DNA from: Dimorphilus gyrociliatus
Taxonomy: Eukaryota > Annelida > Polychaeta > Dinophilidae
Direction: 5' to 3'
Assembly: GCA_904063045.1 (NCBI GenBank)
Contig: CAJFCJ010000027.1
Location: 598,882-662,881 of the forward strand
Length of the DNA: 64,000 nucleotides
Shown: positions 36,768 through 49,504 of the stretch, piece after piece
How the letters are laid out: each line of letters starts with the position of its first letter
How positions within the stretch are numbered: the first letter of the stretch is position 1
Translations under genes and position numbers: made by a program
The notes under the pieces: model-generated
Told to the model about the DNA's origin: nothing
The model's input: the letters and a program-made list of their open reading frames with translations, nothing else
Databases searched by the model: none

Positions 36768-37367
36768 ATCCAATAATTTTGTTTTTTTTTCACTTATAAC
36801 TGCAGTAGGCCTAATCAGAGAAGCACCAAAACAAAACTTAGATTTATTATTATTATTTAATGTAATACTATTTCTTTAATTGAGAATCTTAATCTAAATG
36901 TCTTCCAAACAATATAGTTCTATATGTAAGTAGTTAATTGAACAGTATAGCATTCTGTAGTCTATCAGTAATGGCTTCTTTTTATATAAAATACAATTGC
37001 ATAGTGCTAAATATATGACGTCATTCAAAGAAAAAGTTATATAAGAAATATTTCCCTTCAATAGAATTTTTACTTAAATACACGATAAATTGAATGATAT
37101 TTATTAAAGAAATTCTTTCTTAATCAATATTTCTTTCTATAAATCGATTTATTAATTCTAAATTGAAATTAATAGAAAAAATGTCCTGTGTATAAAGATT
37201 TTTTAGATTTTAAAAATGTTGAAAGTTCTGTGGTCTTAATTAAAATAAATTTAATCAAATCGTTATCTTGTTTGGTCTACAAACTGTAAATATCGTTATC
37301 AAAAGCATTTAGACTGTTTTTTGTTTTCTAAATTTATTTCGACTATAAGGATGCTTCCTTGTTTATT
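36768..37367. other. Intergenic between convergent plakin and LDLa genes
   Basis: AT-rich 3' flanks of two convergent genes; AATAAA-like words occur (for example near 37243). No gene seen. Confidence 0.55.
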
Positions 37368-38370
37368 TTACTCTTTTGGAGGAAATAACACATAATACGC
37401 TGGTGGTTGTACAATTTTAGCTTCGTTCTGGGTTTCTATCATTTGTGATGGACTCGTTTCGACGTTAACGACCGAAATATTTCTTGCTGTTTGTTCGTCT
37501 CTCTAGTAGGATAATTAGATTGAAGGGTATAATATGATTGTTACTATTTTAAAAATATTACCTGCGATTTCTTCTGACAACACTGAGAAATAATTAAAAT
37601 GACAAAAATAATAAACAAGAAGACGGCGGCGAAAAATATTGCTGTAAATCTTAAAAGTGATGGTCCCCAAGAAAATATACATCCTGCAGTTCTGAATGAT
37701 TCATCACGATTATCTCCACAATTATTATATCTGTCACACTGGTAACGATCACTAATGCATTTTCCCGTTAAACTGTATCCACAATTAAACTCGTATCTTG
37801 CGCAACGGCTATCTGGTCTAAAAGCAGTTATAATCATCTCTAGCTGTAATTTCTTACGAGATCGAATCTGTATATTCGCAGCTATACCAACATCAGTTTC
37901 AAAAGTCTTATACCAACGTTTACAGCCAGGACAAACAAGCCCTAAAATAATGAAACAAAACATAATAGTAATTTTCCTTTGTTCTAAAAAATAAAAGATT
38001 AACTGTTATTAATCAAAAGTCCAGTTCCATAAGAGCTATCGCACACGGGCTCCTTATTCAATTGTCTTGAATTAATTATCATTCCGGAAGATGATAGAGA
38101 TGTAATATTAAAGTTACAATCAAACTGTCCTTTTTTTATATTCAATTTCAAAATGATTGCTTCAGTTTTTAAGGCAGCCATATCAAAATGTCTTAAATTA
38201 CAATTATTTCTATCCAGAGTTATCTTTTCTGTTTATAAGATGTTTTCATTAATAGTAACAATAGTAGTTAATTAATAGAATAATAATTCTTTACCGTAAT
38301 ATTTTGCTCCTTGAATTTCAATAACAAATGGTAAAATACATAGAAAAAAAGAGTACATTTTGGATGCCAT
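37368..38370 (-). CDS. Secretory-pathway type I membrane protein: CUB-like plus LDLa
   Basis: Minus-strand exons 38370-38295, 38228-38004, 37941-37562, 37502-37368 join in phase to 271 aa. A signal peptide (MASKMYSFFLCILPFVIEIQ) is followed by a region with CNLRHFD, FDCNFNIT, EPVCDSSYGTGLLINN and LQLEMIITAF, consistent with a diverged CUB domain (four cysteines, final beta-strand hydrophobic). One LDL-receptor class A module follows (CARYEFNCGYSLTGKCISDR then CDRYNNCGDNRDES), retaining the acidic calcium-binding cluster. A single TM helix (FTAIFFAAVFLFIIFVILII), a CC membrane-proximal pair and a short cytosolic tail with PPAYYVLFPP, a possible WW- or SH3-binding proline motif, complete it. 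Function unknown; resembles small CUB-LDLa receptors of the neuropilin/tolloid-like type in layout only. Confidence 0.75.
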
Positions 38371-39232
38371 TTTTTCGGCTATTACTTAAATTTGTTGTCG
38401 TATTATAAAATGATTTAATGATTCTGAAATGTTATCAATTACATTGATATCTTATCAATATATATAAAAAATTATCATGATTTCTATTGACAGAACAATA
38501 TATTTTCACATTGTTTATCATTTATGTTTAATTTTATCTAAGCTTTTATTATATTTTGTTTTGTTTATGTATATACTGTGTAGTGTGCAACGTATATACA
38601 GTACCATATAATTGTCAGTCAAATGTTAGATCTTCTGCTTCTTTTATAGTTTTTATTACAGGGCTCCACAATGGCCAAGGTCACCAAAATTAATTGTTCA
38701 TTAATCGAAACGTTATTAGAAACAGTATAGTAATTTTATATAAACTTACTAACTAATATCTTCATCATAGGCCTTCGCTTTTAAAATAGAATAAATTTAA
38801 ATGCTAATAAGATAGTTTAAATATTAAATTATTCTTTCCTTGAATAATGTCTTTCCCCATTGGTCAAAAGTATAGCCAATAAATGAGCATTTTTAGCTAA
38901 ACGAAATGAGTATTGGAGGAGAGAAAACATTCTATTTTAGCAAACAAACGCGAAAAAAAAACTTAAAAAAGTAATATTGTAAATTTGTGAAAAAGGAAGA
39001 AACTTATAAAAAAGACTTTTCTTTTCAAAGAGGAAAAGATTCCTTTGCAGTAAAAAGTTATTCTTACTGCGTAATATTAAACTTGGTGAGTTAACTGTAA
39101 CTTTTTTTAAAGGCGATTAATACCATTTAGCAGGTTTTTTTTTTTCTTTTATCCTTGCGCCTCACCAATGTCAACTAGTTTATAAATGACTTCTTGTTTC
39201 AGTTAACAGGTTTTTGAGCAATATAATTTACT
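38371..39232. other. Divergent intergenic region (LDLa gene / BK channel)
   Basis: AT-rich; likely holds promoters for both divergent genes. TACAGTA at 38597 and a related TATATACTGTG at about 38571. No coding sequence or RNA gene found. Confidence 0.5.
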
Positions 39233-42200
39233 ATGCCATCCATTGAAGATATAATTAATGTACTTCTTGAGAGTTCAGAGTTATATAATAATGCTAGTTC
39301 ATATTCTACTAATCCCTGCTTGAAACATCGAAAATGGTTTTGGTTCTTAGTTACATCTGGAAGTACTTTTGGTACTGGAATGATTCTAACATTATTATAT
39401 AATCTAATACACTTGTTCGTATGTAAACTTAATGAGTGGAAAAAGAGAAGAAACGATCCAGACGTCTACTTTGCATCAACAAATAATGAAATCGAGAGAA
39501 TAAGTTTTGCAACGTCACTAAAAATGAGAGCGCAATTAGTTATTTCAGGCCAAACTGTGAAAGGAAGAATACTAGTAAGTAACATTATAAAAATAAATAT
39601 GTATAATATATAAGTATAGATTGGTATCATCGCCTTATATATATATATATATAAATACATGCATTATTCCGAGCATTTTACAAATGTCAATAGATTTTCT
39701 CAGCTTTTGATAAAGCTTTGATCTTTATAGCTTGACATAATTTGCCTATGATAATTTCGACATTGTCCATTTAGTGTATGTATGAAACCCCTGTTCAATT
39801 CTATTATATATACTGTATATATATATATTTATATATAATTACTTTTATAGTGTTGTTTATTTCCCTCTTTTTTTGTTTTATAGATAAGTTTATCCTGCAT
39901 GTTCAGCATTGGATCGTTAATTATTTATTTAATTGATGAATCGTTGTAAATATCCCCCTTTTTTTTTCTTAATAATTATCTATCTTTATTAATTCTTTAT
40001 TTAAAAAGCTAAAATACTTGTTTTTTTATAATTGAATAAGATCTGGCGAATCTCCGGAAACTTGCCTAACATTTGCAGAAAATCTTCGACAGAAAATAGA
40101 TGTCTGCTTTCATTGTTTCTTCCTAATTTACTTTTTTATTCGGGTATGTGTAAGTTAAACCAAAATTTTTAATTAAACTTTAAATTCTTTAAATTTTTTT
40201 TGTATTAAATTAATTTTTATTAAATAGTTTGTTGCCGCTGATTGTAAATGGGCTTTTTGGTTAAAATTACATTCTATAATTGATATTTGTACCATTCCGC
40301 CAATGTTTTTATCAATTTACTTGAATCGACAATGGCTAGGTTAAATTTATTGTTATTACCAACAAAGTTACTTATTCTTTTTACTTTAACTAAAAGGTTT
40401 AAGGTTTATGAGAGCACTATGGATAATGACTGTACCAAAGATATTGAAATACATGAATATTTTACATTCAAGTAACGCTATTCATAGAGCTCAGTTAGTT
40501 GGTTATCTCGTTGGAGTATGGCTGGCTTCGGCCGGTTTTGTTCACCTTGTTGAAACGTCTGGAGATCCATTTAAAGATTGGAAAAATAGACAACAATTGA
40601 GTTATTGGGATTGTTTGTATTTTCTTGTAATAACAATGTCAACTGTCGGATACGGCGATGTTACTTGTACAACTGACATTGGAAAATTATTTATTATGGT
40701 CTTTATTATTGGTTCAATTTATCTATTCGCTAGAAACATTGACGTCATCGTACAAATTGTCGGAAAAACTGGCATGTATTCAGGCCAATATAGAAAACCA
40801 GCAGGCGTAGGGTAAAGATGACTATCACTATTATTAATATTTTTATTACTATATTGTTCTATTGTAATTAATTAATAGTAATTATTTTTACAGGCATATT
40901 GTTATTGTAGGTTCATTAACTTATTATTCCGTTAAGAACTTTGTTAGTGAATTCTTTTTGAAAGATTGGCAAAGTAGAAATATTACTCTTATATTTCTTG
41001 ATAGGTATAAAGTTATTGTTTTTTTTGAAAAGTTTCTCTATCTATTTCGAAATTCATAAATCTTCCTTCTTTTAAAGAGAAAAACCTGATTTAAGGACAA
41101 ATGCGCTATTTAAAAAGTACTTTACGAATGTAAAATTTTTTATTGGTACGCCAATGAATTCAAACGATCTTGAAAGAGTTAAGGTTAATAATTTCAAGTT
41201 AAAATTATGTTATTAATATATATCATTATATAAAGTTATAGCCGAACAGTGAGAAATTCTATTTTATTTAGTTGAAAGAAGCCGACGCCTTCTTAGCATT
41301 AGCTAATCCTCAAGCTGTTGATAGAGACGAAGAAGATGCTTCTAATATTTTAAGAGTAATAGCTGCTAAGAACTTTCATCCTGAAATAAGAGTTATCGTT
41401 CAGTTGTTAAGTTATGAAAATAAAGCATATCTTATTAATTTAGCACCCTGGAACGAATACGATCAAATTATATGCGAAGATGAAGTTAAGCTTGGTTTTC
41501 TGGCTCAAAGTTGTTTAGCACCTGGATTTTCTACATTAATCGCTAACTTATTCGTACTTAAAAAGTCTAAAAAAGTTTGTTGTGTTATCCTAATTCGTGT
41601 AAAGTCTTAAAAAAAATTCTATTTATTTAATTATATAGCAAAGGTCAAATCACGTAAAAGAAAAGAGTAATTGGCGATCGAGTTATATAACTGGTTCAAA
41701 TATGGAAATGTGGACGAGCGAATTTTCAGAATCATTCCATGGCTGTACATTTCTAGAAGCCATAAAGTATATATATATATAAACACAAAAATATGTTTAT
41801 ATCATTATTTATCATATTTTTAAAGTATATGCTATACTCACCTGGATTTATTACTTATTGGAATAAAAGCACCAAATAGCTACGGACAAAAAGGAATAAT
41901 AATGAATGCAAGTAGTAAATATACAATTGATGAAAATACTAAAGGAATATTTATATGCCATTCTGGAGATTATTTACGAAGTTTATTAAATTTTTGTAAA
42001 AAATGCCATAACCAATCGAATGATAAAGGAAATGAAACTAAATGCTCTTGTAAATCTAAAGGTTTGCTGCTCTACTGAAAAATCAATTAATTCTTATAAT
42101 TAGTATTGTTATTAGTAATTTACATTTAATAACTTATAGAGAGAGTTAGATCACATTCATCGCACATTTCGCCTAACCCAAGACATAGTCAAACGAATAA

Positions 42201-44126
42201 GAAGATATTAAGTAAACAAAAGAGAATTGAAGTCTCTGCAATGTAAGTCTTATAATTTACCTGTTAATTTCACTATAAACATTAATTACCCATATTTTGC
42301 TTTTTTGAATCTTTAGATCTGACGTATGTGACGATGATATTCCCAGTGATATTTATGACTTTACAGGCTTATTTCATTGGTGCGAAGAGGTTCCCTTTGA
42401 AAAAGCTTTATGGGTAAGTAGTTGTAAAAAGAAGTCATACTAATTTCATTAAAATTCTAATTTAAATATTTATTAAGAAAAGATCTAATCTCAACTTTCG
42501 AGATATAAAAGGTCATATAGTTGTTTGCGTCTTTGGTGGTAATGATTCAAATACAATAGGGTTATGCAATTTTGTGATGCCCTTAAGGAATAGTACATTC
42601 TTGAGGAAAGATTTAAAAAGTATTGTATTTGTTGGAGATGAAAACTTTTTAAGGAAAGAATGGGCTACCTTAAAAAATTTTCCTAAGCTTTATGTAAAAC
42701 CGGTAATGTTAATTATTTAAATTTATTCATAGTTTAACTATTGAAGTACACATTTGGAAAACATAATTACAGGGCTCTCCGTTGCATCGATCTAACCTAA
42801 GGGCAATAAAAGTGAATTCGTGTAGTATGTGCGTAATACTGAAAACAGATAAAACAGTTGAAGATATGATTCTGGCTGATAAAGAAACTATTATATGTAC
42901 CCTGGGTATAAAGTCAATGAAATTCTACAAATGGGCCGACCTGTGGAAGACTAAAGGCAATGATTTGCATATGACTGGTATAAGAGGTAATAACACCCAT
43001 TATACAAGTATTTATCATATATATTAATCAATTATTCTTTTATAGAAAGTATTGCCTCTTTAGAATCTACCCAAACAAATGAATCTGATATAAGCGAAGA
43101 TATAGATTCAAATGATACTGATCTTGAAACTAAATTAACTAGAATATTCATATTAGAAAGGTTTAAGAGCACGGAAGACAAGAAAGATATTCAGAATAAA
43201 AGTCTATATTATATATATATATATATATATATGCAGTAAAATATGAAAATCATATATTTAATAATTCTTTTATCTTCTTTAGAATCTATACATCAATTAG
43301 AATTTTCTGGATCTCATATACCTCTTATAACCGATTTAGGTTGGGAATAAAAAATATGGGAGATATACTTTCTCTTAAAATATTTCATCTCTTTCCTCCA
43401 TTTTTCTTTACCTGTTTTCATTTCAGAATACGATTCAAATGTACGATTTTTAGATTTGGATAATTTTCAAGATCCTAATTTACCATTTAGACTATCATTA
43501 CCTTTCGCTTGTGGTAGTGTTTTTACATCATCGTTACTTGATTCGTTGATATGCGCGGTAAATATTGCTATTTTATTACATTTAATTGCTGTGCGAGGTA
43601 CATGATCCACAATAGACTCTATCTTTTACAGACATATTTCAATCCTGACGCCATGAATATAATTAAAATCCTATTAACTGGCGCAGTCAAACCGGAATTG
43701 GACCAAATGATGGCCGAAGGTATTGGAATTGTAAAAGGAGCTGATAACATCCCATTACAATCTACCAGAAATCGATGCCGTGTTAATCAAATTGCGATGA
43801 CAGAAGCTCTTCTCTATTCATTCATTGGCCAAACTTATGAGAAGATGTTTTGCTCCTTACTCAATAACAAATTTATAATATGCTTGGGATTGTATAGAAA
43901 GTTAAATATACTTGACAAATGCGGATCATACGAACGATTTGTCATCACAAATCCACCTAAATCCTTAACCCTACATCCAAATGATTTAGTAAGATTTTCT
44001 TAAAATTGTAATTGGTTTTCTTACATTTTCTTTTTAATTATTATTTTTAAGGTTTATTGTTTAGTTCCGTTTGAAAAATCAAACGATTCTTTCGACTTCG
44101 ATACTAGTGAAGAGACAGTTAGTTAA
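39233..44126 (+). CDS. slo: Slo1/BK-type large-conductance potassium channel alpha subunit
   Basis: Seven-TM potassium channel with two cytosolic RCK domains. Nineteen exons: 39233-39574, 39884-39942, 40041-40143, 40228-40339, 40397-40811, 40894-41004, 41078-41183, 41272-41574, 41639-41766, 41826-42061, 42140-42242, 42317-42413, 42478-42702, 42773-42986, 43046-43201, 43283-43339, 43427-43557, 43632-43988, 44052-44126; all phases agree, 1,109 aa. S0 has [15 protein letters not shown], the pore reads [10 protein letters not shown] (filter 288-293), RCK1 starts GHIVIVGSL and keeps DRDEEDASN at the first calcium site, RCK2 reads [12 protein letters not shown] and [10 protein letters not shown], and the end is [17 protein letters not shown]. 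Oddities: S4 is [13 protein letters not shown], so the third S4 Arg is Trp 214; the calcium-bowl region (about 928-945, [10 protein letters not shown]) lacks the Asp run. Exons 15-16 are the least conserved and their junction is least certain. Confidence 0.93.
43208..43232. repeat. (TA)n microsatellite in a BK intron
   Basis: Fills much of the small intron between the channel's exons 15 and 16. Confidence 0.8.
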
Positions 44127-44497
44127 AGAAAAAATTTCAAGTTAGTCTTCAACTACAGATTGTTTCCTTTTAATATAGATAAATGAATAAATACTTTACC
44201 ATCTAATATATACTATTCAATGTAATATATTAATATACTGGTGTTTCATTATATGAAATATAATTCTTTTAATTAAGAAAGGCTTAAATATAGGTCTTTG
44301 TAATTTGTATTATGTTATTATATAATAATTTCCTATTATTAGTAGTAGTTTATGAAAAAAAATATTCTCATTGATCTCTATTCGTAGGTGTTTTAAATTT
44401 ATCGTCCAGGAAACATAATAAATACATTGTTACAAAACTATAGGTGTATTACTTTAGTTGGATATCGAAAAGAATAAAAATTAAATCAGAGAATAGC
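44127..44497. other. Convergent 3' flanks of the BK channel and the GPI mosaic gene
   Basis: 370 bp of AT-rich sequence with AATAAA-like words on the plus strand near 44187. No gene. Confidence 0.6.
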
Positions 44498-47400
44498 TTA
44501 ATATAAATAGAATATAACAAATGTTAAAAAGAAAAGATTTGAAGGTAGTTTTCTATTCGCTTCTGATCCTAACATATTTGCTGGAGGTAAAATTGCTACA
44601 TTGCAGTATGATTCTGGACAGCACATGTAACAATTTTCTTCTTCTAACCTATTCCACAATTCGATTACTGTATCAGAGTGAGGTTCCATATCTTCTTGTG
44701 TTACATCTGGTCGATCGCTATTAGGAGAGATAAAAACAATAGATTTTATGTCATACAATATCACTTTATATAAAGCTTACTTGTTTACTGTATCAATAAG
44801 ATATTTGCTTAAATGTGTACATAAATCCGACTGTTTCTGCGTACATTCAGCCTTTTTAGCGCATCCTTTCTCAAAGTTATATACTCCATCTTTCTTTCCA
44901 AGTCTATAGATACAAGCAGTTTCAGTTGCTTGGCAAGCCACTGGTACTCCTCTACATTTGAATATATCATTAATATTTGTAACAGTGTGTTTACAAATAG
45001 AGCAGTACATTTCTGTAAAAAGCGTAATTAAATTCATTTTTAGTAGATATAGTATAAAAAGAATTAAATGAAAAAGAAACCTTCACATTTTCTATTTGAA
45101 CAAAATTTGTGCTCGTAATTTAAAAATTCTCGCTTTATTGTACTAGAACCATTAGCATTATTGACAGAATCATCTTTAAGAGTACATAATCGCTCTCTTG
45201 TTTGAATTCCCATTCCACAGTCCTTATCACATTCACTCCATAGTCCAAATTCTCCGCAAGTTTTTGTTAAAGAACATTTTTCAATTTGACACGTTTCTAT
45301 AACATAACCGTTACCTATACAATCGCCTCCGCCCCATTGAGGAGGTGGGCTGTCGCATAGTCTTTGTTTAATTCTTATTCCAGGGCCACAAGTCTTGTCA
45401 CAGGTAGACCAAGCGCTCCATCGACCCCATTTTCCGTTTACAGCTTCGCCACATTCTCTATCTTTACACACCTCGACTATTTCATTAGCTCCTTCGCAAT
45501 CTTTACCATTTATAGGCGTTGGATTATCGCACTTTCTAGTTTTTGTTCTAAGGCCCTTACTACATGTTGAACTGCATGGAGACCAAGCTGACCACAATCC
45601 CCAGTTACCATCTCTAACTGAACAAGCCCCCTCCTCACATAATTGAACTTCGTTCACATTACCCTCACAAGCCTTACCTCCATTCAATGGTAAAGGATTA
45701 TTGCATAAACGTGATCTCGTTTTCACTCCTGTACCACAAGGAACTGAACAAAGTGACCATCCGTTCCACCCACTCCACTGCCCATCACTTATAACTAAAT
45801 TAAACAATACCTTCACAAAATCTTTTTGGTTTTATATAATTCACTTACTTAAGTCACATTTAAATCCGGTGAAGGGCAACTTGCACAGGCATTTATAACT
45901 CCCTATATTGTTTACGCACTCTCCGTTATTCAAACATGGTTCTTCTTCACATTCATCTTTATCAAATTCACAACTAGTACCCTTAAAACCACTCGGGCAT
46001 AAACAGTCTCGACTACCAGGTACTTTCTCAGTGCACACTCCACCATTAAGACAGGGATTGATCATACACTCTTTAATTTCTACATTTAGATACTTAAATA
46101 TAAGTAAATATACAGTATATACAGTCTATGTGTATGTATATCTTATTATGAAAAATTTGAAAATACCTCTCTCACAAACTATTCCAGAATAACCTGATAA
46201 GCATACACAAGTCCAAGAATTGATACCATCTACACATTCACCTCCATTCTTGCACTCTACGCTAAAGCAATCGTCGATGTCTTTAAGAAAAAGGTGTTTT
46301 CTTAATTTTAAATCAGCTATTTCTTAATGTTTGATAAAATTAAATAAAGACAAACTTTCTGCGCAATCTTTTCCTGTAAAACCTATTGCGCATTCGCAAG
46401 TATATGAATTGGCTCCATCTAGGCATGTACCTTGATTTCTACACGGTTTTCCAGCACAATCATCAAGATCTAGAGGAAAATAAAATATCTTTAATCCGTA
46501 TAAAAAGTATTTTAATATATCATTGCTTAATTATACCTAATTCACAGCGCTTTCCTTGAAATCCTGGAGGACAGGCACAAACATAATCGTCAATATTAAA
46601 TTCCTGGCATGTACCGCCATATAAGCAAGGATCACTTTGACATTCCGAAAAGTCTGTAGTAGCAAAAGTAATTTGTTTAATTATTCATATTTGATGAAAA
46701 TAGATATATATTACCTTCATCACAGTTCTTTCCTGTCCAACCACTTTCACAAAAACACTTATAATCTCCAATATAGTGAGTACAGTTGATGGCATTTACG
46801 CACGGATTCGATAAGCATTCATCGTAATCTGAACAAATTAATAGTTAAACTAACAACATTATAACCTATAACTTTTACCGCTTTGACAACGAGATCCAAA
46901 ATATCCAGATGTACATTCACACTGAAAAGCATTAACCATATCAATGCAGGATGCATCATTGAGGCAAGGATCTGATGCACAGTCATCTATATCTAACAAT
47001 TAACATTGATTTTAGTTCGATAATTGAGGTAATTTATGAACAATTTACTAATTTCGCATTGTTTTCCTGCATATCCCGGATTGCAAGAACACGTATAATC
47101 GTTAACTCCATCCTGACATGATATAAATCTATTCAATACACAAGGTTGACTTGCACAATCATCGATATCATTATCGCAATTCATCCCATCATAACCAGCA
47201 AAACAGACACATCTATAAGCATAACTTTCATCAAAACAATCTCCGTTTACACAAGGATTTGAAGCACATTCATTTATGTCAGCAATTAACACACTATTTT
47301 CACAAGTAAGCGCAGAAACGACATAATTAGCTTTCTCAGATGAGCTTCCCATATCTCCTCCTCTAACTTCCCTAAGTGGTATGAGCGTCTTGTCTGTAAA

Positions 47401-49504
47401 CTCTCTACTATCTTTATGCCATGTTCCTGCATTGGAATCACATTTGCATTCGCCATCACTATCACAATTATCGGAGAGAATACAAAGCGGACATCCACCT
47501 TGAAACAATGGAGCTGTCAATCTATGGACAGAAAAATCATAAAAACTTAGAAACCAATCTCTAGCAGTAACTCTATAACAATTAAATTCAAAATATTGTT
47601 TGCATAGATGTGAAGAATTCTTTAGAGCTTCTATTTGACGATTAGAAAACGGTGTGTATAGAATTGCTCTTTTATATCCTGCTGTTGGTTCAATATTTGT
47701 TTTCCCAGCATCTATCGGATCTACTCCTATATTTGGTATCATTTTAGTAATAGTCACATTTTCATTAACGAATTCACAATAAACTTCTCCGGCAGTGTCG
47801 CATACTTTGACATAGTACTCTCGATTTAGGGTCAAGCCAGTATTCAAATCGATAATATCGTTAATGACGTCATGAAAAAAGCATGTTCTTGTATCTGAAT
47901 ACCAGCTAATGGAGGTACAATTTGCAGTTGACAAACAAAGATCCCCACATTCTTTTTCATTAGTGAATTGTAATGTATATAAAGATGTAATATTATCATT
48001 TTGAGCTAAACCGCTAAGTACTTGTTCCATACGACAGGGTTCAGCAGTTTCTACCAAAGTTAATTTATATAAAGCATTCGTAGTAAATCCCACAGACTTC
48101 AAGTGAAGACAGGTTGTAGATTCACCATTTTCACAGAACTCTCCTGTATAAATACCTTGACTATCACATTCGCAAGTATATTTGGCAACGCCAGGTCCGA
48201 TAAACCGTGTATTCGTGCAATTGCCACCATTCTTACAAGGAATACTAGCACAGTAGTCTGTGGGAATATTACACAGGGAACCGGTGAAATCTGGTGTGCA
48301 AGAGCAGTCAAATGATCCAGTTAATCCATCTCCAGAACAGGTTGCGTTATTGAAACAAGGATTAACTCTACATGGATCAGAATCTGTTCAAATGAATACA
48401 AGAGATGTATATCATGCTTTATTTCTATTATTTCTCTTTATAAGATGGTCAATTTTAAAATAATTATACACTTACAATAACAACCACCAATTTCTAACTT
48501 TATACATATTCTATTACTCCATTCTAAAGGGATAAGTCGTAAATATCTACCAAATTCGTTCAGTGGATGTGCTTTGAACTTAGTCGGCGAAGAAGGGCCA
48601 GCATAGTCAGCTTGACTAGAGTCTATCCATGTCACTTTGTCAAAGCTGAATTGTAATTTGTATTTTGTAACATAGTCAGATGATGCAGGAAGTGCTTTTG
48701 CAGCAATACCAACAATGGCTTTTTCTTCAAGTAAATCTATTTCTAACCACTGGTCTGTATCTGATATATTTGCACACCAAGCAAATGCCTTAGTTAACTT
48801 AGCAAAATTTGGTGAATAGGTAGTCCCTCCTTCCACTGCTGAAGTAGAAGCCGTAAACGCTACATCTGATAAAGTTGCAAGAAGATGATCTTGACATGTA
48901 TATTTCAAACCTTTACAATATGGTATATTGGATCCACAACCGTACCAATAATCGAAATAATCATCCTCATAGCACCAAGGATAGTCATATGCATCCGGGT
49001 TTCTACAATAATTTGACGCGTCTCTCACATTGTCTTCTGGAAATCGATTTGCTTCATAACCTGAATGTTCCCAATAATAACAAGGATAATCGTCATCGTC
49101 CAAATAACTATTGCCACCATATCCATCAGCAGCTTCGTTCAGTTTACAATCCTCTAATATACAGTAGCCCCACTTGTTGTCGTCTGCTAAATCTTCAACT
49201 ACGCCACACCAAGGTGCAGACTGACCACTAGTCTGACAACCGAAATAGAGATCGTTTCCTTCATGAAAAGGAAATTGACAATTAGCATCATTCCCAGTAG
49301 CAAGAGATATAAGAAAGGTGTTGGGACCATTGTCCGTGTCTACTCCGCTATGAGTTCTAACATGCGAATCTAAAAATGAAATGTAGAGAAGAAATGTTTA
49401 AAAAATATATAGAAATAGAAAATGAAGAGACCTCCAGCTAGTATATTTTCTATTAGAATTATTAAAACGAATTTCACTAGCAACATTCTCACTCTCCGTA
49501 GCAT
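44498..49504 (-). CDS. GPI-anchored mosaic protein: FN2-kringle-F5/8C-EGF-PAN-EGF-TSP1-Ly6-like
   Basis: Extracellular protein of 1,423 aa from twelve exons (minus): 49504-49432, 49369-48476, 48383-47049, 46992-46879, 46828-46715, 46653-46537, 46469-46356, 46280-46167, 46079-45849, 45794-45081, 45012-44781, 44717-44498. Order: signal peptide ([20 protein letters not shown]); fibronectin type II (about 55-95, CQFPFHEG and APWCG); diverged kringle ([15 protein letters not shown]); F5/8 type C discoidin ([19 protein letters not shown]); two EGF; PAN/apple ([18 protein letters not shown]); a block like that of contactin-associated proteins ([20 protein letters not shown]); nine more EGF, several with calcium-binding DIDDC or DINEC; four TSP1 ([18 protein letters not shown]); then a Cys-rich tail with CCPESYCN, Ly6/uPAR-like, ending in a short hydrophobic segment ([16 protein letters not shown]) typical of a GPI signal. 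Probable role: adhesion or matrix interaction. I know no named protein with this exact order. Confidence 0.85.

Noticed and set aside
38671-38730. Short ATG frame after a TTACAG at 38665
   Set aside because: Only 19 codons, no homology and no splice partner.
44498-45012. Three-finger toxin relationship of the Cys-rich tail
   Set aside because: The CCxxxxCN pattern fits the Ly6/uPAR fold generally; here it is fused to a large adhesion-type protein with a GPI-like signal, so nothing indicates a toxin.
45364-49231. Plus-strand open frames across the GPI mosaic gene
   Set aside because: Antisense to well-supported EGF, TSP1 and F5/8C exons on the minus strand.
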